Shown here: positions 1 through 6,070 of the stretch, piece by piece
Layout: each line of letters starts with the position of its first letter
Position numbering within the stretch: position 1 is the first letter of the stretch
From: CAVPGH01 sp046726955
GTDB lineage: Bacteria; Acidobacteriota; Vicinamibacteria; Fen-336
Length of the DNA: 6,760 bases
Assembly (NCBI GenBank): GCA_046726955.1
Contig: JBKPBQ010000324.1
Span: 1-6,760 of the forward strand
Direction of reading: 5' to 3'
Program-made: the position numbers and the translations under genes
The notes under the pieces: model-generated
The model's database searches: none
What the model saw: only the letters and a program-made list of their open reading frames with translations
What the model was told of the DNA's origin: nothing

Positions 1-580
1 CCGCGGAGACGAGCGCGTGGCCCAGCCCGCCGAGCATCGCGTGGTAGGGCCAGATCATGAGCGGGTACTTGCCCCCGTCGCGCAGCGACCGCGCGTAGTG
101 GCGCGCGTAGGCGTCGAGGTCGAAGCCCTTGGGGGCGACGAAAGCGGCCAGGCGCGGGTTGACGCGCCAGCGGCCGCGCTCGACGTCGTCCGCGGAGACG
201 ATCGTGTTCGGAGGCGGGGGCTCGCCGTGCTCGTCGACCCAGAAGACGGGGTGGAAGATCTGGAACGCGCTGTGCGTGTCGAGGGTGGCCGCGACCTGGG
301 TCAGGTGGTCGAGGTTGCGATAGACGAACGCACAGAGGCGCGCGTTGTCGTCCACGGCCCCGCGTCCCGAGCGGCCGCCCACGAACAGCTCGAAGTCGGG
401 AAGGCAGAACGTGTTCTGCACGTCCACGGCGAGCAGGCCCACCCTCACGCGGTCCTCGGCCGCAGGACGAAGCCCTTCCGCCGCGGCGAACGAAGCCGCC
501 TCCGCCGCCCGCGTCGCGTAAGGCACACGATAGAGCTGCTCCGCGGTCGCGGGACCGAAGGCCCGGGGATCGAAGGGCAT
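1..580 (-). CDS. Nicotinamidase-like cysteine hydrolase (isochorismatase superfamily), C-terminus cut by window edge
   Basis: Only the first 193 codons are present; the gene runs off the left edge. The ATG (580-578) overlaps the TGA of the upstream DUF1015 gene as TGATG, which suggests translational coupling; no clear Shine-Dalgarno is visible. The strand beginning 'LLAVDVQNTFC' (about residues 48-59) is the family signature, with Asp53 as the expected catalytic acid. 'TLDTHS' supplies Asp101 and His103, and 'WPYH' supplies His180, matching the Asp/His/His metal ligands of PncA-type nicotinamidases. The following 'LGGLGHAL' is also typical of a long-form nicotinamidase subgroup. The catalytic Lys and nucleophilic Cys should lie beyond the edge, so activity cannot be judged here. 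Family members hydrolyse nicotinamide to nicotinate in NAD salvage, but the superfamily also includes other amidases and isochorismatases. Family assignment is firm; the substrate is inferred. Confidence 0.85.
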   Translation of the reverse strand, partial: MPFDPRAFGPATAEQLYRVPYATRAAEAASFAAAEGLRPAAEDRVRVGLLAVDVQNTFCLPDFELFVGGRSGRGAVDDNARLCAFVYRNLDHLTQVAATLDTHSAFQIFHPVFWVDEHGEPPPPNTIVSADDVERGRWRVNPRLAAFVAPKGFDLDAYARHYARSLRDGGKYPLMIWPYHAMLGGLGHALVSA

Positions 581-1809
581 CAGACGACCAGCGGGTGGAT
601 CACCAGCCCGGAAGGAAGCTTCGGGTGGAAGAACGTGCTCTTCGCGGGCATCGACTCCCCCGCTTCCGAGACGTCCACGATCTGGCGCACCGGCGTCGCC
701 CGCAGCAGCACCGCGAGCCGCGCCGCGCTCGCGGCCACCGCCTCCTCGGCCTCGCGCAGCGAGTGGACGTAGCGCACGGCAGAGTCCGGGATCTCGAGCA
801 GCCGGCCCAGCACGACCTGGTGGAGGAAGTACGTGTCGAGGGCGCGCAGGCTCGGGGGCGCGTCGGGGGCCACGAGCGCGAGCGCGCTCTCTCGCGACTC
901 CGCGACGAGCGCGCCCGCGCCGGGCTGGGCGAGCGCGAAGGCGTGGGTTGCCGTCGATGCCGCCACCCGATCGGCCGCGGAGCGGACATCGGGGGCCTCG
1001 GACAGGTCGAAGTGCGCGGCGAGGCGCTTGCGCGCGTCTTCGAGCGACGGCCCCTCCGACAGGATGCGGTGGTAGGGCAGCACGACCAGCCCCGGGACCC
1101 CCATCGGCGTGAAGTAACCGTAGGTCCACGCGCCTTCGGGCCCCGCCTCGTCGCGGTAGCGGAGCGCGGTCGCGTAGCGGTGGTGACCGTCGGCGATGTA
1201 GGCGCGCGCCCCGGCGAGGAGCTCGCGGAAGCCGGAGACGAGCCCCGGCTCGGTCACCCGCCACACGCGGTGCGCGACGTCCCCGTCGTCCGTGTAGCGG
1301 AGGGCGGGGGCGTGGCAGATGGACTCCAGGAGCAGCGGGCTGAAGTGGTTCTCCGGGTCGGCGAACATCATGAAGATCGGGCTGAAGTTGGCCCGCGTCG
1401 CGCGGAGCGCCTTGAAGCGGTCCTCCCGCGCCAAGGCCCGCGTCTGCTCGTGGGGAAGGATCACCCGCTCGCTCGCGTCCACGGCGCGGAAGCGGGCGAG
1501 GAGACCGAAGCGCCGCCGCGTCTTGTCCTCGACCGTGAAGGTCTGCTCCACGGCGTAGAGCGCGGGCACCGGGTCGGTGACGAGGACGCCTTCCTCGCGC
1601 CAGCGGCGGAAGGTCTCCCCCGCCTCCACGTAACCCGCGTCTCCCGGCGTGCGGTTCAGCTCGAGGCGCACGACGTTGCGCGGATCGCGCGCGTAGAGCT
1701 CGTCCTGGTAGGCGGGAGGGATCACGTCGTAGGGCGGGGCGAGGACGCGCGGCAGCTCGGCCTCGGGGACGCCGTAGAGGATTCCGGGGAACGGCTGGAT
1801 CTCGGCCAC
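580..1809 (-). CDS. DUF1015 family protein with ParB/SerK-like DGHHR motif
   Basis: This 409-residue protein is of normal length for the DUF1015 (COG4198) family. The start is GTG at 1809-1807, with a short AGG (1820-1818) eight bases upstream. It begins 12 bases after the stop of the DUF4388/FHA gene, so the two are probably co-transcribed. Family landmarks in order are 'APPYDVI' (residues 24-30), 'RDPRNVVRLEL' (near 41-51), a 'PHEQT' turn near residue 119, 'ATRANFSPIF' (near 135-145) and 'DGHHRYA' with His209 and His210. Most members have no assigned role. The DGHHR motif also occurs in ParB-fold proteins, including free-serine kinases of the SerK/SbnI type, so a small-molecule kinase role is possible. 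That is inference from a short motif. The divergent neighbour is a cysteine operon whose CysM-type enzyme may use O-phosphoserine. Family assignment is confident; function is not established here. Confidence 0.9.
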   Translation of the reverse strand: MAEIQPFPGILYGVPEAELPRVLAPPYDVIPPAYQDELYARDPRNVVRLELNRTPGDAGYVEAGETFRRWREEGVLVTDPVPALYAVEQTFTVEDKTRRRFGLLARFRAVDASERVILPHEQTRALAREDRFKALRATRANFSPIFMMFADPENHFSPLLLESICHAPALRYTDDGDVAHRVWRVTEPGLVSGFRELLAGARAYIADGHHRYATALRYRDEAGPEGAWTYGYFTPMGVPGLVVLPYHRILSEGPSLEDARKRLAAHFDLSEAPDVRSAADRVAASTATHAFALAQPGAGALVAESRESALALVAPDAPPSLRALDTYFLHQVVLGRLLEIPDSAVRYVHSLREAEEAVAASAARLAVLLRATPVRQIVDVSEAGESMPAKSTFFHPKLPSGLVIHPLVV

Positions 1810-1821
1810 GCCCGAAGCCTA

Positions 1822-3033
1822 CTACGAAGCCCCGACGGCCGAGGTGTAGTCCACCTTGTAGAGGAGACGGGCCGCTCCCACGCGGATCTCGTCGCCGGTC
1901 TTGAGCAGCGCGCTCTCCATGCGCTTGCCGTTCACCCAGCAGCCGTTGCGGCTCTTCAGGTCCACGACGTGGAAGCCGTCGGGGTTCCTGTCGATGCGGC
2001 CGTGGAAGGACGAGACCTTGGGGTCCGTGATCACGATGTCGTTGTTGCGATGCCGGCCCAGGGTGTAGCTGTCGCGGATGAGGGGGAACGAGGTCTCCTT
2101 GCCGTCGGATCCGACGAGGATGAGCCGGCTCACCGTGAGCTTCCCCGCGTCGGCGAGATACTGCTCGGCCTTCTTGCTCACGATCTCGTGCGTGTCGTCG
2201 GCGGGCTTGCGCACGGGCAGAGCGTGGCGGAACTCCACCGAGGGGGGCGCGTCCGGCTTGAGGTCCGGCATCTTCTGCGTCCCCAGCGCTTCCTTGGGGA
2301 CGGACTGCTTGCGCTCCGGCCGCTGCGGGGCGAGCCCCACGAAGCGCGAGCGGAGCAGGCGGTAGAGGATCTGCAGCGTCGGCTTGTCGTCCGCGCTCGC
2401 CACGAGCTGGCAGATGTCGTGGATCGTGCGCCGGCCGTCCACGAGGAAGAAGACCCGCCACTCCTCGCGGGTGAGGGCCGCCGACTGCTTCACGCGCTCG
2501 GGGTTCACGAGCGCCTCCACCACGCGCTCGCGGTCCCCGACGAGGTCGTTGACGGCCTCCCCGGGATCCTGCCGGCGCACGCCCTCGAGGACGAGGTTCA
2601 CGAGGTCCATCTCGAGCGTAACCGCCGTCGCGGGCGGCGGGACGTGGTCGTAGAAGGTGAAGAGCCCGTCCCCCCAGGGGAACGTGTGGAAGATGACCTC
2701 GGAGACGTGGACCTTCAGGAAGGCGGCGAGCTCCTCCTCGCTCACGATCTTCTCCGAGAGGAGGGCCTGGCCGATGCGAGCCCCGCGGTACTTCTGCAGC
2801 GCGCGGTCGAGGACGGGCGCCGCCACCTTCCCGAGGCGGACGAGCGTCGCGCCGAAGCGCAGCATCTCGTGCGTGGACGAGGCGTAGACGAGCCGTCCCT
2901 CGCGGAAGAAGAGCTTGGTCTCGGTGTCCGGGCGCTCCAGCACCAGCACGCCCGTGCGTCCGCCCTGACCCAGGAACGCGAGGAGGTCGGGCACCTCGAA
3001 GCCGGCGAGGCTCCCTTCGAGGATTTTCTCCAT
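1822..3033 (-). CDS. DUF4388 and FHA domain signalling protein
   Basis: This is a soluble 403-residue protein with no signal peptide or membrane segment. Residues about 5-105 match DUF4388: 'GSLAGFEVPDLLAFL' is the usual opening, followed by 'GVLVLER' and 'FFREGRLVYA'. A middle region (about 185-235) resembles the helical or winged-helix segment common in such proteins, with 'DGRRTIHDI' as its clearest piece. A charged, proline-containing linker (about 237-275) leads to a C-terminal FHA domain (about 305-395). The FHA phosphothreonine-binding residues are present: Gly326-Arg327, Ser341, His344 and Asn363-Gly364. FHA domains bind phosphothreonine peptides, so a Ser/Thr-kinase pathway is implied, but no kinase is in this window. 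The ATG at 3033-3031 fits the family N-terminus, although no Shine-Dalgarno is visible upstream. It is first in a leftward run with DUF1015 and the nicotinamidase-like gene. Confidence 0.9.
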   Translation of the reverse strand: MEKILEGSLAGFEVPDLLAFLGQGGRTGVLVLERPDTETKLFFREGRLVYASSTHEMLRFGATLVRLGKVAAPVLDRALQKYRGARIGQALLSEKIVSEEELAAFLKVHVSEVIFHTFPWGDGLFTFYDHVPPPATAVTLEMDLVNLVLEGVRRQDPGEAVNDLVGDRERVVEALVNPERVKQSAALTREEWRVFFLVDGRRTIHDICQLVASADDKPTLQILYRLLRSRFVGLAPQRPERKQSVPKEALGTQKMPDLKPDAPPSVEFRHALPVRKPADDTHEIVSKKAEQYLADAGKLTVSRLILVGSDGKETSFPLIRDSYTLGRHRNNDIVITDPKVSSFHGRIDRNPDGFHVVDLKSRNGCWVNGKRMESALLKTGDEIRVGAARLLYKVDYTSAVGAS

Positions 3034-3051
3034 AGAACGGGCGAGGTCGGG

Positions 3052-3057
3052 ATTGTA
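3052..3057 (-). promoter_or_regulatory. Candidate -10 element for the leftward DUF4388/FHA gene
   Basis: Read on the minus strand this is TACAAT, five of six matches to the sigma-70 -10 consensus. It would start transcription near 3045, leaving a leader of about 12 bases before the ATG at 3033. That would fit the missing Shine-Dalgarno. No convincing -35 hexamer is seen at the right distance, so this is a by-eye call only. Confidence 0.35.
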
Positions 3058-3080
3058 GCACGCGGGTTTCGTGCTATCCT
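3053..3080 (+). promoter_or_regulatory. Candidate extended -10 promoter for the cysteine operon
   Basis: TATCCT (3075-3080) is preceded by TG one base upstream (3072-3073), giving an extended -10. A weak -35-like TTGTAG lies at 3053-3058 with a 16-base spacer. Transcription would start near 3087, leaving a leader of about 76 bases before the GTG at 3163. The proposed -35 overlaps the leftward -10, so the two promoters could interfere. No experimental support is available. Confidence 0.4.
3056..3076. repeat. Perfect 7-bp inverted repeat in the divergent promoter region
   Basis: TAGCACG (3056-3062) and CGTGCTA (3070-3076) form a perfect palindrome around a 7-base centre. The dyad lies between two divergent genes and overlaps both candidate -10 elements, where a repressor operator would be expected. 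It could also form a small RNA hairpin, but no T-tract follows on either strand, so a terminator is unlikely. No regulator gene is adjacent. Confidence 0.5.
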
Positions 3081-3162
3081 GGCTTCACCCGCCGCACGGG
3101 ATCGCCCGCCGAAGCTCTGCCTCGGCCCGGCGCACCTCCTCGGGACCTCCGGGGAGGGATAC

Positions 3163-4344
3163 GTGACCACGTTCAAGGAGCTGATCCGGAAGGTCAAAGG
3201 GGAGATCCGCGAGGTCTCCACGGCGGACGCACGCGCGCTGGCCGGCGCGGGAGCCGTCCTCCTCGACGTCCGGGAGGCGGACGAGTGGTCGCAGGGCCAC
3301 GTGCCGGGCGCCGTCTTCATCCCGCGCGGCTACCTCGAGCTGCAGGTCGAGGAGAAGGTCAAGGACAAGGACCAGGAGGTCGTCGTCTATTGCGCGGGCG
3401 GCACGCGGAGCGCGCTCGGGGCGAAGTCGCTCCAGGAGCTCGGCTACACGCGCGTCGTCTCGATGCAGGGCGGCTTCACGAAATGGAAGGAGTCCGGCTT
3501 CCCGATCGAGGTCCCGAAGACGCTGGGCGCGGAGCAGAAGAAGCGCTACAGCCGTCACCTGCTCGTGCCGGAGGTCGGCGAGGCGGGCCAGGCGAAGCTC
3601 CTCGCCTCGAAAGCGCTCCTCATCGGCGCGGGCGGGCTCGGCTCTCCCGCTGGTCTCTACCTCGCCGCGGCCGGCGTGGGCACGATCGGCGTCGTGGACT
3701 CGGACGTGGTGGATCTCTCCAACCTCCAGCGCCAGGTCCTGCACACGACCGCTTCCGTGGGAAAGAGCAAGACGGAGTCCGCCGAGGCCACGATCCGGGC
3801 GCTCAATCCCGACGTGACGGTCGTCCGCCACGACCTTCGGCTCGAGGCGGGCAACGTGATGGACGTGATCGCGCCCTACGACGTCATCCTCGACGGCTGC
3901 GACAACTTCTCCACGAAGTACCTCGTCAACGACGCGGCCGTGCTCACGGGCAAGACGAACGTCTACGGCAGCATCTTCCGCTTCGACGGCCAGGCTTCGA
4001 CGTTCGTCCCCCGCCAGGGGCCGTGCTACCGCTGCCTCTACCCGGAGCCCACGCCCGCGGAGCTCGCCCCGTCGTGCGACGAGGCCGGTGTCATCGGCGT
4101 GCTTCCCGGCGTCGTAGGCCTCATCCAGGCCACGGAGGCGATCAAGGCGCTGCTCGGCAAGGGCGATCTGCTCGTCGGCCGGCTCCTCACCTACGACGCG
4201 CTCGCCATGACGTTCCGGCAGTTCAAGGTGCGGCGCGACCCGAAGTGCGCGGTCTGCGGGGACGCCCCGACGATCAAGGCTCCGACCGACCTCGAGTGGT
4301 CGTGCCACTTCGAGCCCCGCGCGCCGGAGGTCGTCAAGGCGTGA
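3163..4344 (+). CDS. Sulfur-carrier activating enzyme: N-terminal rhodanese fused to C-terminal ThiF/MoeB adenylyltransferase
   Basis: A 393-residue protein starting at GTG 3163, chosen because GGGGAGGG (3151-3158) lies just upstream and the rhodanese fold begins directly after. Residues 15-115 form a rhodanese domain with 'LLDVREADEW' and an active loop C77-A-G-G-T-R82. Residues about 120-375 form the ThiF/MoeB domain: 'RYSRHLLVPEVG' (128-139), the ATP-binding GAGGLGS (155-161), 'NLQRQ' (187-191) and 'DGCDN' (244-248). Two CxxC pairs, Cys288/Cys291 and Cys362/Cys365, are the expected structural zinc site. Cys305 sits where ThiF and MOCS3 carry their sulfur-relay cysteine. The enzyme should adenylate the C-terminus of the carrier encoded at 5716 and convert it to a thiocarboxylate, with Cys77 persulfide as likely sulfur donor. 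MOCS3 and MoeZ have the reverse domain order. The stop overlaps the next start as GTGA. It might also serve molybdopterin or thiamine carriers elsewhere in the genome. Confidence 0.92.
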   Translation: MTTFKELIRKVKGEIREVSTADARALAGAGAVLLDVREADEWSQGHVPGAVFIPRGYLELQVEEKVKDKDQEVVVYCAGGTRSALGAKSLQELGYTRVVSMQGGFTKWKESGFPIEVPKTLGAEQKKRYSRHLLVPEVGEAGQAKLLASKALLIGAGGLGSPAGLYLAAAGVGTIGVVDSDVVDLSNLQRQVLHTTASVGKSKTESAEATIRALNPDVTVVRHDLRLEAGNVMDVIAPYDVILDGCDNFSTKYLVNDAAVLTGKTNVYGSIFRFDGQASTFVPRQGPCYRCLYPEPTPAELAPSCDEAGVIGVLPGVVGLIQATEAIKALLGKGDLLVGRLLTYDALAMTFRQFKVRRDPKCAVCGDAPTIKAPTDLEWSCHFEPRAPEVVKA

Positions 4345-5282
4345 AGTCCGCGGCTTCCCGTCTCGACGCCCCCGCGGCCGTCGCCCCCGACCGCGCGTAC
4401 GCGTCGATCGTCGAGACGATCGGGAACACTCCGCTCGTCCGGCTGCGGCTGCCCGGCGTGCCCGCCCGCGTCGGCCTCTGGGCGAAGTGCGAGTGGTTCA
4501 ACCCGGGCGGCTCGGTCAAGGACCGGACGGCGCTCTCGCTCGTCACCGAGGGCGAGCGGACGGGGGCGCTCCGGCCCGGCCGCACGATCATCGATTCCTC
4601 GTCGGGCAACACCGCGGTCGGCCTCGCCCTCGTGGGCCGCGCCAAGGGCTACGAGGTCGAGCTCGTCATGCCCGAGAACGTCTCGGAGGATCGGCAGCGC
4701 CTCTGCCGCGCCTACCGCGCCCGGCTCGTCTTCACCGACGCGTTCTCCGGCTCCGACGGGGCGATGCTGCACGTGCGCGAGAAGGTGGCCGCGGAGCCCG
4801 ACCGGTACTTCTACGCCGACCAGTACCGGAATCCCGCCAACCCGCTCGCCCACTACCGGACGACGGGTCCCGAGATCTGGACGCAGACGGAAGGGCGCGT
4901 CACGCACTTCGTCGCGGGCCTGGGCACGACGGGCACGATCGTCGGCACTGGACGCTACCTCCACGAGCGCAACCCGCGGATCCGCGTGATCGCGGCGGAG
5001 CCCGACGAGCCCCTGCACGGCCTCGAGGGGCTGAAGCATCTGGACAGCGCGATCGTCCCCGGGATCTGGGACCCGCGCGTGGCCGACGAGCGCCGCCGCG
5101 TCTCCACCGAGGACGGCCGCGCCGTCTGCGCGGAGGTGCTGGAGTCCGACGGCCTTCTCGTGGGTCACTCCGCGGGAGCGGCGCTGTGGACGGCCCGCGA
5201 GATCGCGCGGGGGCTCGACTCGGGGACGGTGGTGGTCCTGCTTCCCGACGGCGGCGAGCGCTACCTCGGGGAGCGCCCGTGA
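4341..5282 (+). CDS. cysM: CysM-type cysteine synthase (PLP fold type II), probably CysO-thiocarboxylate dependent
   Basis: A 313-residue PLP enzyme of the cysteine synthase/CBS family. The GTG start (4341) overlaps the preceding TGA as GTGA, and the fold begins near residue 20 ('YASIVETIGNTPLVRL'). Lys60 in 'NPGGSVKDR' is the PLP Schiff-base lysine. 'SSSGNT' (86-91) is the substrate-carboxylate loop, and 'GLGTTGT' (193-199) binds the PLP phosphate. 'HFVAGLGTTGT' and 'ALxxxxGY-VMPEN' style segments resemble mycobacterial CysM more than CysK. Its place between the carrier-activating enzyme and the JAMM peptidase argues that it uses CysO-thiocarboxylate rather than sulfide, with O-phosphoserine or O-acetylserine as co-substrate. 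Lys232 in 'LKHLD' falls near where I recall mycobacterial CysM having a phosphate-recognising Arg. The protein stops soon after 'DGGERYL', so the long C-terminal tail of mycobacterial CysM is missing. The enzyme class is firm; the co-substrate is inferred. Confidence 0.92.
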   Translation: MKSAASRLDAPAAVAPDRAYASIVETIGNTPLVRLRLPGVPARVGLWAKCEWFNPGGSVKDRTALSLVTEGERTGALRPGRTIIDSSSGNTAVGLALVGRAKGYEVELVMPENVSEDRQRLCRAYRARLVFTDAFSGSDGAMLHVREKVAAEPDRYFYADQYRNPANPLAHYRTTGPEIWTQTEGRVTHFVAGLGTTGTIVGTGRYLHERNPRIRVIAAEPDEPLHGLEGLKHLDSAIVPGIWDPRVADERRRVSTEDGRAVCAEVLESDGLLVGHSAGAALWTAREIARGLDSGTVVVLLPDGGERYLGERP

Positions 5283-5704
5283 GGATCGGCCGGGAGGAGC
5301 TCGACGCGATGCTCGCGGAGGCGCGCGCGCGCTACCCGTTCGAGGCCTGCGGGGTGCTCGTCGGCGTCATCCGGTCGCCGGCCCGCGTGAAGCGGGTGGT
5401 GCCCGTGGTCAACCGCGAGCAGGAGCAGCCGCGCGTGCGGTACCAGATCGCCCCCGAGGACCAGATCCGCATCACGCGCGAGGCCCGCGACCGCGGGGAG
5501 GAGATCGTCGGATACTTCCACAGCCATCCCGACCACCCCGCGCGCCCGTCGGAGACGGACCGCCGCATCGCCGCGGAGGGGATCTCGGACGGGGTGTTCC
5601 ACGTCGTGGTCGGCGTCGAGAAGGGCGAGCGGGCCGTTCCCACGGCCTGGGTGTTCCGCGACGCGTCGCAGTCCTTCGAAGAAGAGCCGCTGGACGTCGA
5701 ATGA
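5279..5704 (+). CDS. mec: JAMM/MPN+ zinc metallopeptidase, Mec type (CysO-cysteine hydrolase)
   Basis: A 141-residue single-domain protein, close to the usual size for bacterial Mec/RadC-unrelated JAMM peptidases. The GTG start (5279) overlaps the cysM TGA as GTGA. The JAMM signature is complete: Glu22 in 'PFEACGVLVG', then His81-Ser-His83-Pro, Ser91 and Asp94 ('HSHPDH...PSETD'). His81, His83 and Asp94 should bind zinc, with Glu22 activating water. In Mycobacterium the homologue hydrolyses the CysO-cysteine adduct and frees cysteine, and the gene order here supports the same job. Since the adjacent carrier ends Gly-Gly-Val, the peptidase may also remove the terminal Val, as the JAMM partner QbsD does for its extended carrier QbsE; that is inference. 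The stop overlaps an unused ATG at 5701 and the next gene's Shine-Dalgarno starts two bases after it, so translation is probably coupled. Confidence 0.92.
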   Translation: MRIGREELDAMLAEARARYPFEACGVLVGVIRSPARVKRVVPVVNREQEQPRVRYQIAPEDQIRITREARDRGEEIVGYFHSHPDHPARPSETDRRIAAEGISDGVFHVVVGVEKGERAVPTAWVFRDASQSFEEEPLDVE

Positions 5705-5705
5705 C

Positions 5706-5712
5706 AGGAGGT
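5706..5712 (+). promoter_or_regulatory. Ribosome binding site that decides the cysO start
   Basis: AGGAGGT is an almost perfect Shine-Dalgarno and ends three bases before the ATG at 5716. It favours that ATG over the in-frame ATG at 5701, which overlaps the mec stop and has no such signal. It is the strongest ribosome site in the operon, fitting a carrier protein needed in excess over its enzymes. Confidence 0.8.
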
Positions 5713-5715
5713 GCC

Positions 5716-5994
5716 ATGGCCGTACGCGTGCAGATACCGGGGCCGCTCCGCGGCCTCACCGGAGGAGCCGACGAGGTGGAGGTGGAGGCGAGCGACGTCT
5801 CGGGCCTGATCGACGCGCTCGAAGCGCGGCACAAGGGCCTGCGCGATCGCCTCTGCGACCCGACGGGAGAGCTCAGGAGCTACGTGCGGCTCTTCCTCAA
5901 CGAGGAGGACATCCGCTTCCTCTCCGGCAAGGGCACGGCCCTGAAGCCGGGAGACACGGTGGCCATCGTCCCCGCGATCGCGGGCGGCGTCTGA
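5716..5994 (+). CDS. cysO: CysO-like ubiquitin-fold sulfur carrier with C-terminal Gly-Gly-Val
   Basis: A 92-residue MoaD/ThiS-family beta-grasp protein, the same size as mycobacterial CysO. It opens with 'VRVQIPGPLRGLTGG', and its middle 'LCDPTGELRSYVRLFLNEED' plus 'GTALKPGDTVAIVPAIAGG' matches CysO better than MoaD or ThiS, which lack the 'NEEDIRF' segment. The C-terminal glycine pair would be adenylated by the ThiF enzyme, turned into a thiocarboxylate and used by CysM as sulfur donor. Unusually the frame continues one codon beyond Gly-Gly (5983-5988), giving Val (5989-5991) before the TGA, so the product should be inactive until trimmed. The adjacent JAMM peptidase could do this. It is last in the operon, 11 bases after mec. 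A longer form from the ATG at 5701 would add five residues (MTGGA) but is less likely. Confidence 0.9.
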   Translation: MAVRVQIPGPLRGLTGGADEVEVEASDVSGLIDALEARHKGLRDRLCDPTGELRSYVRLFLNEEDIRFLSGKGTALKPGDTVAIVPAIAGGV

Positions 5995-6013
5995 GCTTCG
6001 GCCCGCGCCGCGG

Positions 6014-6041
6014 CGGGAGGGGTCGTCTGTCACCCCTCCCG
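6014..6041. terminator. Hairpin between convergent genes, possible bidirectional terminator
   Basis: A 10-bp perfect stem (6014-6023 with 6032-6041, core GGGAGGGGT/ACCCCTCCC) closes an 8-base loop. It lies 20 bases past the cysO stop and 30 bases past the stop of the convergent DUF1579 gene. No strong U-run follows on either strand; there is only a short TCTTT at 6055-6059 rightward, so termination may be weak or factor-assisted. A competing shorter hairpin could form from 6002-6006 and 6013-6017. Confidence 0.55.
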
Positions 6042-6070
6042 GGGCCGCCTCGTGTCTTTCGAGATCGCGC

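Noticed and set aside
3056..3076. Inverted repeat as an intrinsic terminator
   Set aside because: It lies between divergent starts, has only a 7-bp stem and no following T-tract on either strand.
595..3162. Very long plus-strand open frame continuous with the rhodanese-ThiF gene
   Set aside because: It lies antisense to two well-recognised genes (DUF1015 and DUF4388/FHA), its translation is Arg/Glu/Val-rich without any family motif, and GC-rich DNA commonly keeps antisense frames open. The real start is at 3163.
3085..4308. Long minus-strand open frame opposite the rhodanese-ThiF gene
   Set aside because: The plus strand encodes unmistakable catalytic motifs here; the antisense translation is low-complexity and matches nothing I recognise.
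5701..5715. Alternative cysO start at ATG 5701, overlapping the mec stop as ATGA
   Set aside because: The strong AGGAGGT at 5706-5712 would lie inside the gene, and CysO homologues begin at about the ATG at 5716.
5716..5994. Molybdopterin (MoaD) or thiamine (ThiS) carrier as the identity of the small protein
   Set aside because: No moaE, thiG or other cofactor gene is adjacent, while CysM and Mec are, and the internal segments match CysO.
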